DNA of 64,000 nucleotides from contig NC_003283.11 of NCBI RefSeq assembly GCF_000002985.6, forward strand, positions 4,030,001-4,094,000, given 5' to 3'. Shown here piece after piece: positions 32,094 through 43,754 of this stretch. The translations under genes and the position numbers were made by a program. Position 1 is the first letter of the stretch; the number at the start of each line of letters is the position of its first letter. The notes beneath the pieces were generated by a model. It worked only from the letters and a program-made list of their open reading frames with translations. It did not search any database and had not been told where the DNA came from. Source of the DNA: Caenorhabditis elegans. Its lineage: Eukaryota; Nematoda; Chromadorea; Rhabditida; Rhabditidae.

Positions 32094-32496
32094 TTCTGAA
32101 ATTATTTCGAAATACTTGAGAAGTGAAGAAGACAAGCAAAACTCACAGATAGATTTTCGCTCTTTGAACATCCAGCTAATATTGGAAGATTTGAAATCGA
32201 GAATAAATGTTTAAATTGATTTTTGATTATTTATAATTCGGATTACACGAATTCCACGACGTTTAAAAAGTTCACGTTAAGTTTGGGGGCGAAACGGGAA
32301 AGATTAATTTTAATTTCGAAAACATGGGTTACGCGAAAAATCAAGTTTGGTCGATATTAAAATTTCCAAACAATAAATTTGGAATTTCTGAAACATGAAT
32401 CATTAGTGAGCAACAAATATGTCGGAAAATTTTGTTTCTAAAAAACATCTGTTTCCAAAGAAAAGCAAAACATTATTTTTCAGGTTCACATCATTC
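31500..32496. other. Intron 1 of the WSN gene and divergent promoter region
   Basis: Intron 1 (31481-32008) contains TTCTAGAA/TTCTGGAA phrases near 31690 and 31815-31920. The 403 bases between the WSN start (32093) and the srh start (32497) must contain both divergent promoters. I identify no specific elements there. Confidence 0.45.
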
Positions 32497-33733
32497 ATGA
32501 CTTCTTGTGAAAATAATATTCTCGCGAGCCCGAATTTTCTTAAAATAACATTTCATATAATAACTTGTCTAGCTATTCCTATTCATACCTTTGGTTTTTA
32601 TTGTATTATTAATAAAACTCCGAATCATATGAGTGCAATTAAATGGTTGTTGATAAATTTACACTGTTGGTGTATTCTTCTAGACATTACAATTAGTTTT
32701 CTCGGTATTCCGTACCTTTTGCTCCCTTCCATGTCTGGATACGGTCTTGGTGTAGTTCAGTCTCCCGGATTGTTTTTCTATTTAGGAGTCACTTTTATTA
32801 CAGGTGGGAGGAAGAAAAATCATTTAATTTTTTTTTTGAAAAACACTTTGGCGAAAAAATCAAAATTTATCAGAAACATTTAGGTGGCTTCTTTTAAAAA
32901 TTTTGACGGAAATTCAGAATTTTCTTGCATATTTTGAAAGCTATGTACAAAAAATCTGGAAACGGGGGCATGCTTGCAAGCTTCTTGAATGTTCGGGAAG
33001 TTTTAGAGAAAGTGAAACTTCTTGAAATGTTATTGTGAAAATGTTTTAAATGTTCCAGAATTTTCAAGAAATATAAAAACAGATCGTTGCCGCCAGTTAC
33101 CGAAAATTAATTAATTTTATTTAATTGTCAGGAACTTCTACATCAATATTTGTAACCTTTGAAAATCGATTTTTCATATTATTTGGTCAACAGTCGTATT
33201 GGAAACATTTACGAAAACCTGCAATAATTGTTAGTTATATTTTAGTTCCCCTTTACTTTTTGTATCCACAATTTATCATCCCCGAACAAGAGAGTGTGCG
33301 TCAAATTTCTTGGGAGGTGAGTAACACTCAATTCTAATGATTTTAAATCAGTTTATATCAGATGCTTGATTGCATTCCGGAGCTTCCAACCGACGGGCCA
33401 GAACCTTTTATATTATCCGTTGAAAAAACTCCTCTTGCAATATCGATATCCATTGCGGAAGGCGTCCCATGCCTCCAGTGCGCAATTTTCTTTTTTCTGA
33501 ACGTTTACCATTTAAAGGTGGACTACACCCTGTGGGGATTTTGCTTAAAAACACGCCTAAGGGGTCACAATGACCGAATATCATGATAAAAAAATTTAAA
33601 AAAATTTCCCTGATTTTATATGATTTTTTGAAATGGGAAAAAATCTCAGTTTTCCCCTAATTCCTTTTTGAATTTCCGCCAATATGAGACGCCTGAGTCC
33701 GATGGAGCGCGCTTGCATAACCAAGAATTAATT

Positions 33734-36393
33734 CACGGTAGCACAGAAACTAGATCTCTCGTAAAATTTGAGAAAGATCTCGCAGCGTACGCAGCGAAAT
33801 GGTCCGCAATGTGTCATCGCGGTGTTTGCGTACTTGCGTACCGTAGTCCGCAAAACAATGAAGCGGCAAATAGATTTTTGAAGCAAATTTTAACAGAAAA
33901 ACAGCAGAATTAATAGTTTCAAGATGAAAAAAAAAATAAAAAATCAGAGTTTATTATGAAATTTATAAACTAACAATTGATAATTGAAGTGTTAAAACAC
34001 AAAAAAAGTTGATTTTGAACAGAAAAGGAAAGTTATGAAATAAAAAGGCAATATAAAATTGAGAAAACACACAATTTGATACAAAAAACTTAATTAATAT
34101 CAACTTCTTGAAATCCTGGTGAAATTCTTGCCGAAAAATCCATTGACATTGCGCTCAACATCTTCTAGGCTTGGTGTTTATCTGAAAATTCAGGATTTTA
34201 TGAACTTCAATTTTTTTGAAACTTTATTTTTGTGAAAACTTCGAAAATTTTTATTAGGAACCTGAGAAAATTGCAATTATTATTTTTTTTTCAATTTGAA
34301 TGTTTAGAACACAATTTCAAACAAAAAGTTCAGGCATAGTTGATATCTTTTATTCAAAAAACGTATTCACTTCTAGAGCCTCTATCTCTACGAAAAAAAA
34401 ATTCATAGCAAAGTTATCAACTACAAAGCTCTTCATCTTAATCTAAAGTACAAACTTGTAGTTGAACATTTTTTACCAAAAAAATTGGTGACCAAGATAT
34501 GGCCTTGAAAAGTGAAAGAGCATACACTCCTGTAGTTGACGAGATTCACGCACTCTTATCTCAGCCAACAAATTTTTTGGTGTAAAATTTTCAACTGAAA
34601 AGTTGTTCTTTAGATTAAGATAAACAACTTTGTAGTTGATCACTTTGTCATAAAAAATTTTTCCGCAGAGATATAAACACTAGAAATGAATAGGGTTTTT
34701 GAAGAAAAAAAAAATGTTTTTTTTTGAAAACCTAAATATCAAAAACTGTCCTAACTTTGAAAATTCCTAATCAGTCTTGCTCAGAATTTTGTTCTTGTTC
34801 TTTTGAAGCAATAAAAATATAACAATCTGAGAGCATTTATGAAAAATCGATTTTTTTTGAAAATTTTTAGTGATAAAATGTTTACTTTTAAAATTTTGAG
34901 CATGACACAAACTTTCAATTGAATAAAAACATAGCATATCTAGTACAGAATTTTATGCAGATCATTTTTTCACAAAAAACTGATCCAAATTTGGGATTCG
35001 TTTTCGAGATAATGATCATTTTCAAATTTTGACCAAAAAAAAATTAATTTCGAGGAAAACAATTTTTAATCTGCATAAATTCAATTTCATCTTGCCCAGA
35101 ATTTTAAGCTGATTCGAATTCATATCAAAATCTGAAGATTCTTCAATTTTTTTTATCGAAAAATTTTTTTTTCTAAATTTTGTGAAAAATTTTTTTTAAT
35201 TCGAATGGATCGGACGGAATTTTGTTTTAATCTCAATGAATTTAGCTTCATCTTGTAGATAACTTTAAGCTGAGTTCAATTTGATAACAAAATCGATAAC
35301 ATTTGGGGATTTCTCCACATAAAAAATTACGATTTTTAATTTTTTAGTGAAAAATATTTTTACTTTCGAAATTTTGAGCATGACACAAACTTTCAATCGA
35401 AAAAAAAGCGTACATATCTGGTACAGAATTTTATGTAGATTATTTTTTCATAAAAAACTGATCCAATTTTGGGATTCGTTTTCGAGATAGTGATCATTTT
35501 CTATTTTTGGTCTAAAATTTTTGATTTCGAGGCAAAAAAAAATTATTCTGAATAAATTAAGTTACATCTTATTCAGAATTTTTAGCTTAATTTCTAGCTC
35601 GAATTAAATAAAAAATCTGAAGATTCTTCAATTTTTTTTTACCAAAAACAGTTTTTTTTCTAAACTTTGTGAAAAAATTTTTTTAATTCAAATGGATCTG
35701 ACAAATTTTTTTCAATCTCAATTATTTTAGCTTTCTCTTGTACAGAATTTTAAGCTGTTTTCAATTCAATAACAAAATCGATAACATTTGGGGGTTTCTC
35801 CTCAAAAAAAGTTATGATTTTGCATTTTTCAGCGTAAAATAATTTTACTTTTAAAATTTTGAGCACGATACAAACTTTCAATCCAAAAAAAGGTAGTATT
35901 TCTAGTACAGAATTTTACGCTGATTATTTTTTCATAAAAAACTTACATAAATTTGGGATTCATTTTCGAGAAAATGATGATTTTCTATTTTTGGCCGAAA
36001 AATTGTAATTTCGAGACAAAAAAAAACCTTTTGTTCTGAATAAATTAAGTTATATCTTCTTCAGAATTTTTTGCTCTTTCTTTTTCAATCGAAAAGTAAT
36101 ACATTTTTTAATTTTTTCAAAGAGAAATAGTCAAAAAACTCACTGAATTCGTTTTCCTTGTTGCTCACGGTGACGTTCCTTCGTTTTCCTCGAAATGTTT
36201 CGATTACTACCTAAAACAAGACACACTTTTTCAATTTTGCAAAAAAAAATAACAAAAAAGATACGGAAAAACGGTTAAAATCGGCAAAAAACGGAGAGAA
36301 TCCATGCCGAGCGAAAGGCTTGAAATTTAAACGATTGTTCGCAATAGAGCGTGTTTGCCGCCATCTAGCGACTGAACCACCGTGAATTACTTT
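33734..36393. mobile_element. 2.66-kb sequence nested in the left arm of the TTAA element
   Basis: The left arm of the transposon stops matching the right arm after GAATTAATT (33733) and starts again at 36394 (AATTACTTTTTTC). The inserted DNA has short inverted ends, CACGGTAGCACAG on the left and CTGAACCACCGTG on the right, and AATT on both sides. It carries three long AT-rich repeats (34870-36060) and a palindromic segment (34340-34690) with repeats of ACAACTTTGTAGTTGATC. On its minus strand, a 67-base stretch near 36147-36213 is bordered by an AG acceptor and a GTGAGT donor and reads as a basic peptide (KTKERHREQQGKR). This may be a captured exon. Confidence 0.6.
34870..36060. repeat. About 480-bp imperfect tandem repeat, three copies
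   Basis: The phrase AAATTTTGAGCATGACACAA recurs at about 34893, 35368 and 35851. Each is followed by a stretch including GGGATTCGTTTTCGAGA and, later, TTTTTTCTAAATTTTGTGAA. The copies differ by many substitutions. Confidence 0.75.
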
Positions 36394-36532
36394 TTTCTTC
36401 ATTTTTTCTCGATTTTTACTAATTTTTCGGTGTTTTTTCCCTTTTTTCTCATGAAATTATTGAAAAATATATTTTTATAATTTATCTTATTAATAAAACA
36501 GAACAATAACATATGAAATCATCAATTTACAG

Positions 36533-36977
36533 GCACTACAACGACGGACAAAGCAACAACAGCCAAGGAGGAGCTGGCAAAAGGAATTCGAGTGAGTTTT
36601 AACTTATTCAAATGTTTTAGAAATCTGAGAAACTGAAAATTAGAGCAAAAATTAGAACATAAGTATGTTCTTCGTAAAATTTCTACACGTAATTTTTAAA
36701 AAGTCGCAGAATTTGCCGTTCGCCGAAAAATTGTAAAATCTTTTGCGGCCGCCAAATTCGCCGAAAAAGTCGGTTCACCGCCCATCCCTGTTGTACACCC
36801 TCAATTTTTTCTGAGGTTCAAAAATTAATAAATTTATATTATAAAAAATCATTGAAATAAAAAAAAATTATATTCTATGCAATAAAGACAATATACAATA
36901 AATACAAACTATAATTACAAAAAATAAAAAATTATTACAGCAGCCGGTGGAAGAGCAGGAACGTCGACGTCGATGTG
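36533..36977 (+). pseudogene. Captured 3' end of a gene inside the TTAA element
   Basis: After a TTTACAG acceptor, an exon at 36533-36591 ends with a GTGAGT donor. It splices in phase 1 to 36941-36977, which ends in a stop codon and is followed by an AATAAA at about 37051. The encoded tail is rich in Gly, Ser and Asn (DGQSNNSQGGAGKRNS, then AGGRAGTSTSM). The first of these exons is repeated in reverse in the right arm (37748-37806). I do not recognise the parent gene; the composition would suit the tail of an RNA-binding protein. Confidence 0.45.
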
Positions 36978-37220
36978 AGGATCTCTGCAATTTTATAAAT
37001 TTTAATAATCTTTAATTTATTTTAATATTCGATAATTTTTTATTTGTTTTCAATAAATAATGTATTGATCAGTGGTCCATATTCAGTTTATTTGTAATTG
37101 GAGGCATTTTGAGCTGAAAAACGTGAGAAAATGCTCTTAGTTTTTTGTAATTTTGCCGAGGGAAAATACATGAACATATTTTTGCAGATAAAATTGTCAC
37201 TTATCAAATAAATCATCTTA

Positions 37221-37450
37221 TTACGGGAGCATAATATTATGAGAATGCGTATGTCGCAACATACTTGACGCGCAAAATATCTCGTAGCGAAAACTACAGT
37301 AATTCTTTAAATGACTACTGTAGTGCAATCAAGCCCGTAAATCGCACTACAGTAGTCATTTAAAGAATTACCGTAGTTTTCGCTACGAGATATTTTGTGC
37401 GTCAAGTATGTTGTGCAGTACGCATTCTCAGAACTTTGTGTTTCCGTAAT
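37221..37450. repeat. Near-perfect 230-bp hairpin repeat nested in the transposon
   Basis: The left half (ATTACGGGAGCATAA, GAGAATGCGTATGTCGCAAC, CTCGTAGCGAAAACTACAGT, TGACTACTGTAGTGC) is repeated in reverse in the right half, ending TTTCCGTAAT. The loop is only about 20 bases around CAATCAAGCCCGTAAAT. It sits in the spacer between the arms of the larger element. Confidence 0.9.
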
Positions 37451-38573
37451 AGCAATTATAGACAAATTTGAAAAATTTTTGAAGGAAATGGCTAATAAAA
37501 AAAGATGCCAGTATTGTGATACGATGCGACCACAGTCAGAGCTCACGAGCGATGGGCGGTGAACCGACTTTTTCGGCGAATTTGGCGGCCGCAAAAGATT
37601 TTACAATTTTTCGGCGAACGGCAAATTCTGCGACTTTTTAAAAATTACGTGTAGAAATTTTACGAAGAACATACTTATGTTCTAATTTTTGCTCTAATTT
37701 TCAGTTTCTCAGATTTCTAAAACATTTGAATAAGTTAAAACTCACTCGAATTCCTTTTGCCAGCTCCTCCTTGGCTGTTGTTGCTTTGTCCGTCGTTGTA
37801 GTGCCTGTAAATTGATGATTTCATATGTTATTGTTCTGTTTTATTAATAAGATAAATTATAAAAATATATTTTTCAATAATTTCATGAGAAAAAAGGGAA
37901 AAAACACCGAAAAATTAGTAAAAATCGATAAAAAATGAAGAAAAAAGCTCGAAAAAAATAATTAATTCTTGGTTATGCAAGCGCGCTCCATCGGACTCAG
38001 GCGTCTCATATTGGCGGAAATTCAAAACGGAATTAGGGGAAAACTGAGATTTTTTCCCATTTCAAAAAATCATATAAAATCAGGGAAATTTTTTAAAATT
38101 TTTTTATCATGATATTCGGTCATTGTGACCCCTTAGGCGTGTTTTTAAGCAAAATCCCCACAGGGTGTAGTCCACCTTTAATGTTTGCTAGACCAACTGG
38201 AATTTCTCGAAAAACAGTTCAAATGCAGCATAAGCTTGTGATAGCATTAATTATACAGGTTGGTTGGGTGGTATCAATTTTTTTAAAAAAAATTTTCTAG
38301 TCTTCTGTTACCGTCGTACTATTTCTTGCACCAGTTAACGCCATTATTGCCTTTGTACTGGTTCATTATCAAAATCAATCCTACAACAATTTATTAACGT
38401 TTGCCCTGGCAATACATGGAATCGCTTCTACTCTTATTATGATATTTGCTCATAAGCCATATCGGGATTTTGCATTTTCATCAGTTTGCTGCCTTTCTAG
38501 AAAACCAATTTCGGTAACTGTTCGGCCGTCAAATATTCCGTCGAGAAATATTGTTTTTTTCTATTCTACTTAA

Positions 38574-39423
38574 CATGAAAATGAATGTAACTTGAAACAA
38601 CCTGAAGTTCAATCACCACGTGGTTATAAGGAATCAGAGAAAAAACATCTGCCAGCAAGAAATTGAAAAATGTGTTTTAAAAAATAATTTTGTAGTTTTA
38701 TGCAACAAACCACAAAGCCTCTTTGGAAATATTTGACTTGGGGGGATTTGTTTGACTTTCCAAAATTGTGATCTGTTTACACTTAATTTTAAAAAAATGC
38801 GGAACTTCGAAACTTGGAAAATGCCCAGAAAAATTCCAAAAATAGCAGCCGAGCTATTTCTCCCCCTAAAATTTTGAAAGCTTTAAACTCGAATTTCACG
38901 TTAAAATTTTTCTGTGACGTCAATTATTTAAATAGCGACGTGTGCACAACACCTTGGTGTCAGGCTGCACCATCGCTAATTTTTTTTAATTTGTGACGTC
39001 ACAGCGCATTACGGGTAATTGTTGTTTTTAATTATAAACGCCGATTTTTGTCAATCTGTTTTATTATATAATATTTCAAATATGTCTCATGTTAATTTCT
39101 AAAATGGGTATTCTAAAATTTTAGCACTACAGTGGAAACTTGACGCAAAATACAATAAAAAACGAATAATATCGATTAATACCAAACATTTACTTGGAAA
39201 ATTTTAGAAAATTTCACGAAAATAGGCGCTCACATTGAGAAACAATTATATGCTGTGGTGTCACAATTAATTAAAAAATATTTTCCCGCCATCAATCTGC
39301 AGTGGTGCGATGGGACAGCCTGACACCACGTGTCTCGTAAAAATACCCAAAAAAAAAACAAGTAAAAAATTTGGAACCGTATAGTGATTTGTCAAGTTTA
39401 TTTCGAAAATGTCTATGCCCGAT
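38574..39423. other. Interval between srh 2 and srh 3, containing a MITE
   Basis: The two srh genes are convergent here. Apart from 3' UTR sequence, most of this interval is the palindromic MITE described at 38951-39332. I see no gene. Confidence 0.55.
38951..39332. mobile_element. Palindromic MITE (GTGTCAGGCTG family), copy 1
   Basis: It begins ACCTTGGTGTCAGGCTG and ends CAGCCTGACACCACGTG. Both arms carry a GTGACGTCACAGCGCATT or related block and a GGCGGGAAAATATTTT-type block. The arms are about 190 bases. A sister copy lies at 50421-50803, and the same terminal words occur in the shorter elements at 3487-4245 and 46358-46548. Confidence 0.8.
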
Positions 39424-41542
39424 TTAATGCAAATGAGAATGTCTTATAAAACTAATCGAAGCAGTTCTATGATGTGTTCCACGTTTTCCAAACCGGAATA
39501 TTGCATTTCGATACGGCTCGTGAATAAGAGACATAGCAATAGTTGATACCAGACCATGAGATGATATAACAAGAAATGATATGTTATTCAAAGCTGAAAA
39601 ACTTAACAATGAAAATACAAATCTGCTATCACAGTTAATGCAAACCTTGATTATAATACATTTTACCAAGTGAGTACCCACAATAGCAGAGAGGGACCAG
39701 AATGATAAAAAACGGAATCACTGTTTGGATGGTAATCGATACGAAAAACTTTTTTTGAAGTGCCATTGTGTTTTTGGAGAGCACCGCATTTTTATTCTGT
39801 TTGATAATTGTATTGAATGTGAGTACAACGAGAATAATTATGAAAACAAACTCAATGACTAGTTTTGTTACAGTACTCCAGCCAACTAATGTTGCATCTT
39901 GTGTAAGTACAAATATATCGTCAGAATAGAAACAACGAAGAGTGGGAAGTCTCTGAAAATTGAATTTTTGGGATAATTATTTTAATGCCTTGAAATAGTT
40001 TTTTCTCCCATAATATTATCTTTGAATTATGTTTAATTTAATTTTAAAAAAAACTTTGTAGCCTACGTTACGTAAAGCTGTTTCGCATGTTTAAAAATCA
40101 AAAAATTAAATTATGAAAACCGAGTTTCTATATTAGTACTTTGATCTACTAAAACAACCCATATATCACAGGTGATTTTTGAAATGATCTGAAATCTTTT
40201 TAATGTTTATTTTGTAGATTTTAAAAGTGTTTAAAGGTTGGGAATTTTTAAAAATAACACTCATAATAGTCTAACACTACAAAATTTAAAAAAAAATTGG
40301 GCATTATGAATATCTTCGAACGTTGCTGCCAGTTCAAACCACTACAGTGTTAAATTTTTTGGAGAACGTTCCATATTAAAATAAGTGAAATTTAAGAAAC
40401 TATCACATTTTGACAGTAAACTTAAGGGGAATACAACAATTTTTTAAATAGGTGTACTACTGATAAATTTCTGCTCAATATTTCAACAAAAAACTGGATA
40501 GAAACTTCAAAAAAACCTTCTAAAAATTTTGGTTGAAGTTTTAGATGTTCTATTCTTTTTTCTCAAATCTGAACATTTAACGTTTAGTTCTATATCACTT
40601 TTTTTGTTATTTTGCGATTCCATTAAAAATTAATAATTGAATATAATAAAAGGCGAGAAAATGAAAAAAAAACACGTTAAAGTTGCGAAACAAACTCAGA
40701 AAAAGCATGTCCTAATCAAGCATTTGTAATTCAGTTAATTTGTTGCAAAAATGAAAAAAAAATTATTTCAAAAGTTACATAAATGATATAAATTTTTCAC
40801 ATTTATATTATATCATTACGGTAAATTTTCTACAAAATTTAAAGTAATATACATATTGATGATACCTTTAGAAGACATAACAAAACGCTAGACCTGTTTG
40901 AAAAGTATATCTGTTAACTTTTTTTTTGGTATCGAATTTTAGTTACTTCTTTTAGCTCGACAAACTTTAAATAGTTTGCTACCTGTAGAATTGCAGGTCC
41001 AGCGACTGCCTGGTCAGGCGTAGTGAGGGTGAATGGTATAAAATATGTCCAAGCTACAACGTGCAAAATCCCGATAAACGCTTTACGAAATCTCGTCCAG
41101 CCCTTGCTCGATGATGCCAAAAATGTGAATCGATTTTCGAATAGCACAAGAATTGAAATAATGGTCACTGAAAATTAATTATAAGTTTTGGTTTTTTAAA
41201 AAGTTCCAACAAACTTCCAATCTCAATCACAATGACCGTTGTTTGCCACGCACGATTCACATCTAACCACTTAAAAATTCCAAATGAATATCCAGCGGCA
41301 AACGGGAAAAACATATATGGAATTACTAACAAACTCAGCGAAATATCTAGAGTTGCACTCCAAAAGTGCACATTGAACATGTACCATTTAACATTTCCCA
41401 TTCGTTTTGGAGTTTTAAATAATATTAGGTAGCCAACAAAAATATGAACAGGAACTTCAAAAATAGTCAGGCAATGAAAAGCCATGGTCACGAATATTTC
41501 AGTATTCAAAAAACTCTCCTCTCCAGAACATGACTGGGACAT
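39424..41542 (-). CDS. Serpentine receptor class H (srh) chemoreceptor 3
   Basis: Minus strand, four exons: 41542-41215, 41167-40983, 39952-39646 and 39593-39424; 329 residues. Features: MSQSCSGEESF N-terminus, GYLILFKTPKRMGNVKWYM after TM1, TIISILVLFENRF at the end of TM3, LPTLRCFYSDD loop, NTMALQKKFFVSITIQTVIP at TM6, YYNQ at an intron junction, and IHEPYRNAIF at the C-terminus. Intron 2 is long (1030 bases, AT-rich). The protein closely resembles srh 4 at 48061-49813, which lacks the last intron. All sites look functional. It is expected in sensory cilia. Confidence 0.85.
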
Positions 41543-43754
41543 TTGATTATTGCAAGAATGTTTATTTTAAGTTTCTCCGCTAGTGCACTACGCACGGGGC
41601 AAAAATTTGATTATTTCAATTAAAGGCAAACGCTTGAGAGTTCAAGAATAAAATATAGCAGAGATTAAACTAGCTTTAAAAGCAAAATTTTCATCACCTG
41701 TTCTCGATGATTTGATCACTTTCATAGAAATGAGCAGGGTACCAAATATTTTGTAATGGAAAAGCGATCATTAGAATAGTAAAAAAATCAAAATTCACAG
41801 GAGTTCTGAATCTAAAAACTCGCAGAATTATTTTGACACCAAATTGATATTTTATTTTATTTTTAACCGTTACTTATATAGAAAAAAAAATAGTTAATGG
41901 CTGTTGACTACGTCAACGAATGGGCGGGGTCTGTGAACATAATTTGCAAAAGTTCGGCGGGAAATATTATAATTCAAATTATAATTTTTCAAAAAAAAAA
42001 TTGAAGTTCAAAAAATTTGTTTTTAAAGGCGAGAAATTAATTTTTTAGAGAGTGTTTTCGCCGCAAATTTAAATTTCATTTGACGGGAAATTCGAATTTG
42101 TATTTTTTTTTAGTTTTCAAAATAATTGGTCGGGAAATTAGATTTTTTTGCCTCAATTTTGACTGGAAATTTACATTTTTTTTGTATTTTGAAATTTGAA
42201 TTTTTGATTGTCGAAATATATTTAATTTTTTTTATTTTTGTGCTCTGATTGAAATTCGAAATTTGACGGGATAAATTTTTATTTATCGCAAAAAATGTTG
42301 CACATTGGACGGAAATTTAAACTAATGTACTTTGGCGGGAAATACAAAATTTCAGTTCCTCAAAAAATAGTTCTCGGAAAATTTGAAAACTTTGACTCAG
42401 TCTTGAATTATTTTTGCCAAAGCACGTACTTTCATATTTTCTAGGCAACTTTCTACGAATGAATTAGATGGTTTAACTTAATTTGCACTAGGTATCCGTT
42501 GCAACCACTTGCAAAAAAACGTGATTATGGCAGAAACTAGACTGAAAAAAACTACCTAACCATGTGTTTAACTTTGATTTCAGAAATTATTCGTCTGAAT
42601 GAGATTAATACTAGTATTTATATTTCCGCGTAGACAAGTGACTGAAAGCATTTTTTTGTTGTTAGCCAAATACGCTTATGAATCAGAATAATTATATTAC
42701 TTGACAAGGACTTTTTGAACCTTTTGGTTTTCTAAGAAAATGAAGCAAGAATAGGAAAATCTGAAAATTTGAAGGTTGAATAGCATTTGACTACGAGGAG
42801 TAATCCGAAAAGAGTGCTTTAGTAATACAAATCCATCTCTTGCACTTCCCACCGAAAACTTTGATGAATTCCCGAATTTTCTACTTCGGTACCCTAACAT
42901 TTTTCAAATACAAAATGTGCTACAAGCTTCTTCAGTTTTTGAAAAAAATAGTCAAACCTAGTCATATAGTAGAAAAACTTGTGTAAAAGCGCACAGGAAA
43001 TACCGTCTGTTTATTCAATCGACACATATTCTGTGACTTGAACTTTCACTCTTTGCCATGTGTATTTTTAAAATAGCAGGAGACTCGAGAGAGGATTACA
43101 TGGATGTGGGATTGTTGAATTAGGTGGAAACGTGGAATACACGTGGTTTCGTTCTGTTTCAGATCATAAGATTTTGAACTAGATTTTTTACAATTTTTGT
43201 GCTCCAATTTAATTTGTTTCTTCTCGTAAAAAATATTTGATGGCAGAATACGTGGTGAATTGACTTATATTCAATAGTGCTTCTGTAAATTGCATTATCA
43301 GTATAATAAATAAATAAATAAATCAATCAATCAAAGTCAAATATAAATTTGAAGTAGTGTTTTTTTTCACAAAAAAAATCTCAAAAATTTTGATATGCAG
43401 GTTTTACTCTTATAAATTTCATTGAACGGCTTCTGAAATTATAATAGGTGAAAACTGAGTTTGCACTTTTTTAATAGCGTATAAAATTGTTTGAAACATT
43501 TTAGCATGTTTTTTTGTCATTTTTATTATTTTTCTGAAAAGTGCCTCTTTAATTTCAAGGTTCAAAAAATTTTCAGACTTCAATTGAGGTTTTTTATTAT
43601 TAATTCCCATGCTTTTTATATTATAAACACTTTTATTTGTGTTACATCCTAGGCAAATATATCGGAAGCGGGGTCTCAACAATCAAAAGTGCCTCCGGCT
43701 CCGCCTTTCAAAACTCTTTTCTTATCGCAAAATTTTGATCTAGCTTTTATAACC
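41543..43754. other. Divergent intergenic region between srh 3 and the otopetrin-like gene
   Basis: 2.2 kb without a convincing exon. From 41945 to 42380 there is a degenerate run of GCGGGAAATT / GACGGGAAATTTGAATTT phrases. At 43311-43330 there is a short run of AAATAAATAAATCAATCAATC. The promoters of both flanking genes must lie here. Confidence 0.5.

Larger units (their letters stand above)
33516..38177. mobile_element. 4.66-kb palindromic TTAA-target DNA transposon in an srh exon
   Basis: The ends are AGGTGGACTACACCCTGTGG and its reverse complement. They are flanked by TTAA at 33512-33515 and 38178-38181, the target-site pattern of piggyBac-like and C. elegans PALTTAA elements. The terminal inverted repeats are nearly identical for about 215 bases (33516-33733 against 37961-38177). 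They continue, after removing a nested insertion, into 36394-36790 against 37545-37960, so each arm is about 620 bases. I see no transposase frame, so it is non-autonomous. Confidence 0.85.
32497..38573 (+). pseudogene. srh chemoreceptor gene 2, interrupted by a TTAA transposon in exon 3
   Basis: Exon 1 is 32497-32803, exon 2 33132-33316, exon 3 33362-33511 continuing at 38182-38258 after the insertion, and exon 4 38301-38573. Leaving out 33516-38177 and one TTAA copy gives an uninterrupted 331-residue srh frame, with every splice site and phase conserved. Family marks: INKTPNHMSAIK after TM1, FENRFFILFG at the end of TM3, the LDCIPELPTDGPEP loop, KTVQMQHKLVIALIIQ before TM6, and HKPYRDFAFSS at the C-terminus. 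Upstream Met codons at 32419 or nearby are less likely, since homologues begin close to MTSCENN. As it stands the mRNA would run into the element, so this is a null allele unless the element is spliced out or excised. The insertion looks recent. Confidence 0.8.

Noticed and set aside
33668-33913. 81-codon open frame spanning the transposon arm and the nested insert
   Set aside because: It crosses the junction of two elements, so it cannot represent an ancestral gene. Its Met and stop are accidental unless transcripts show otherwise.
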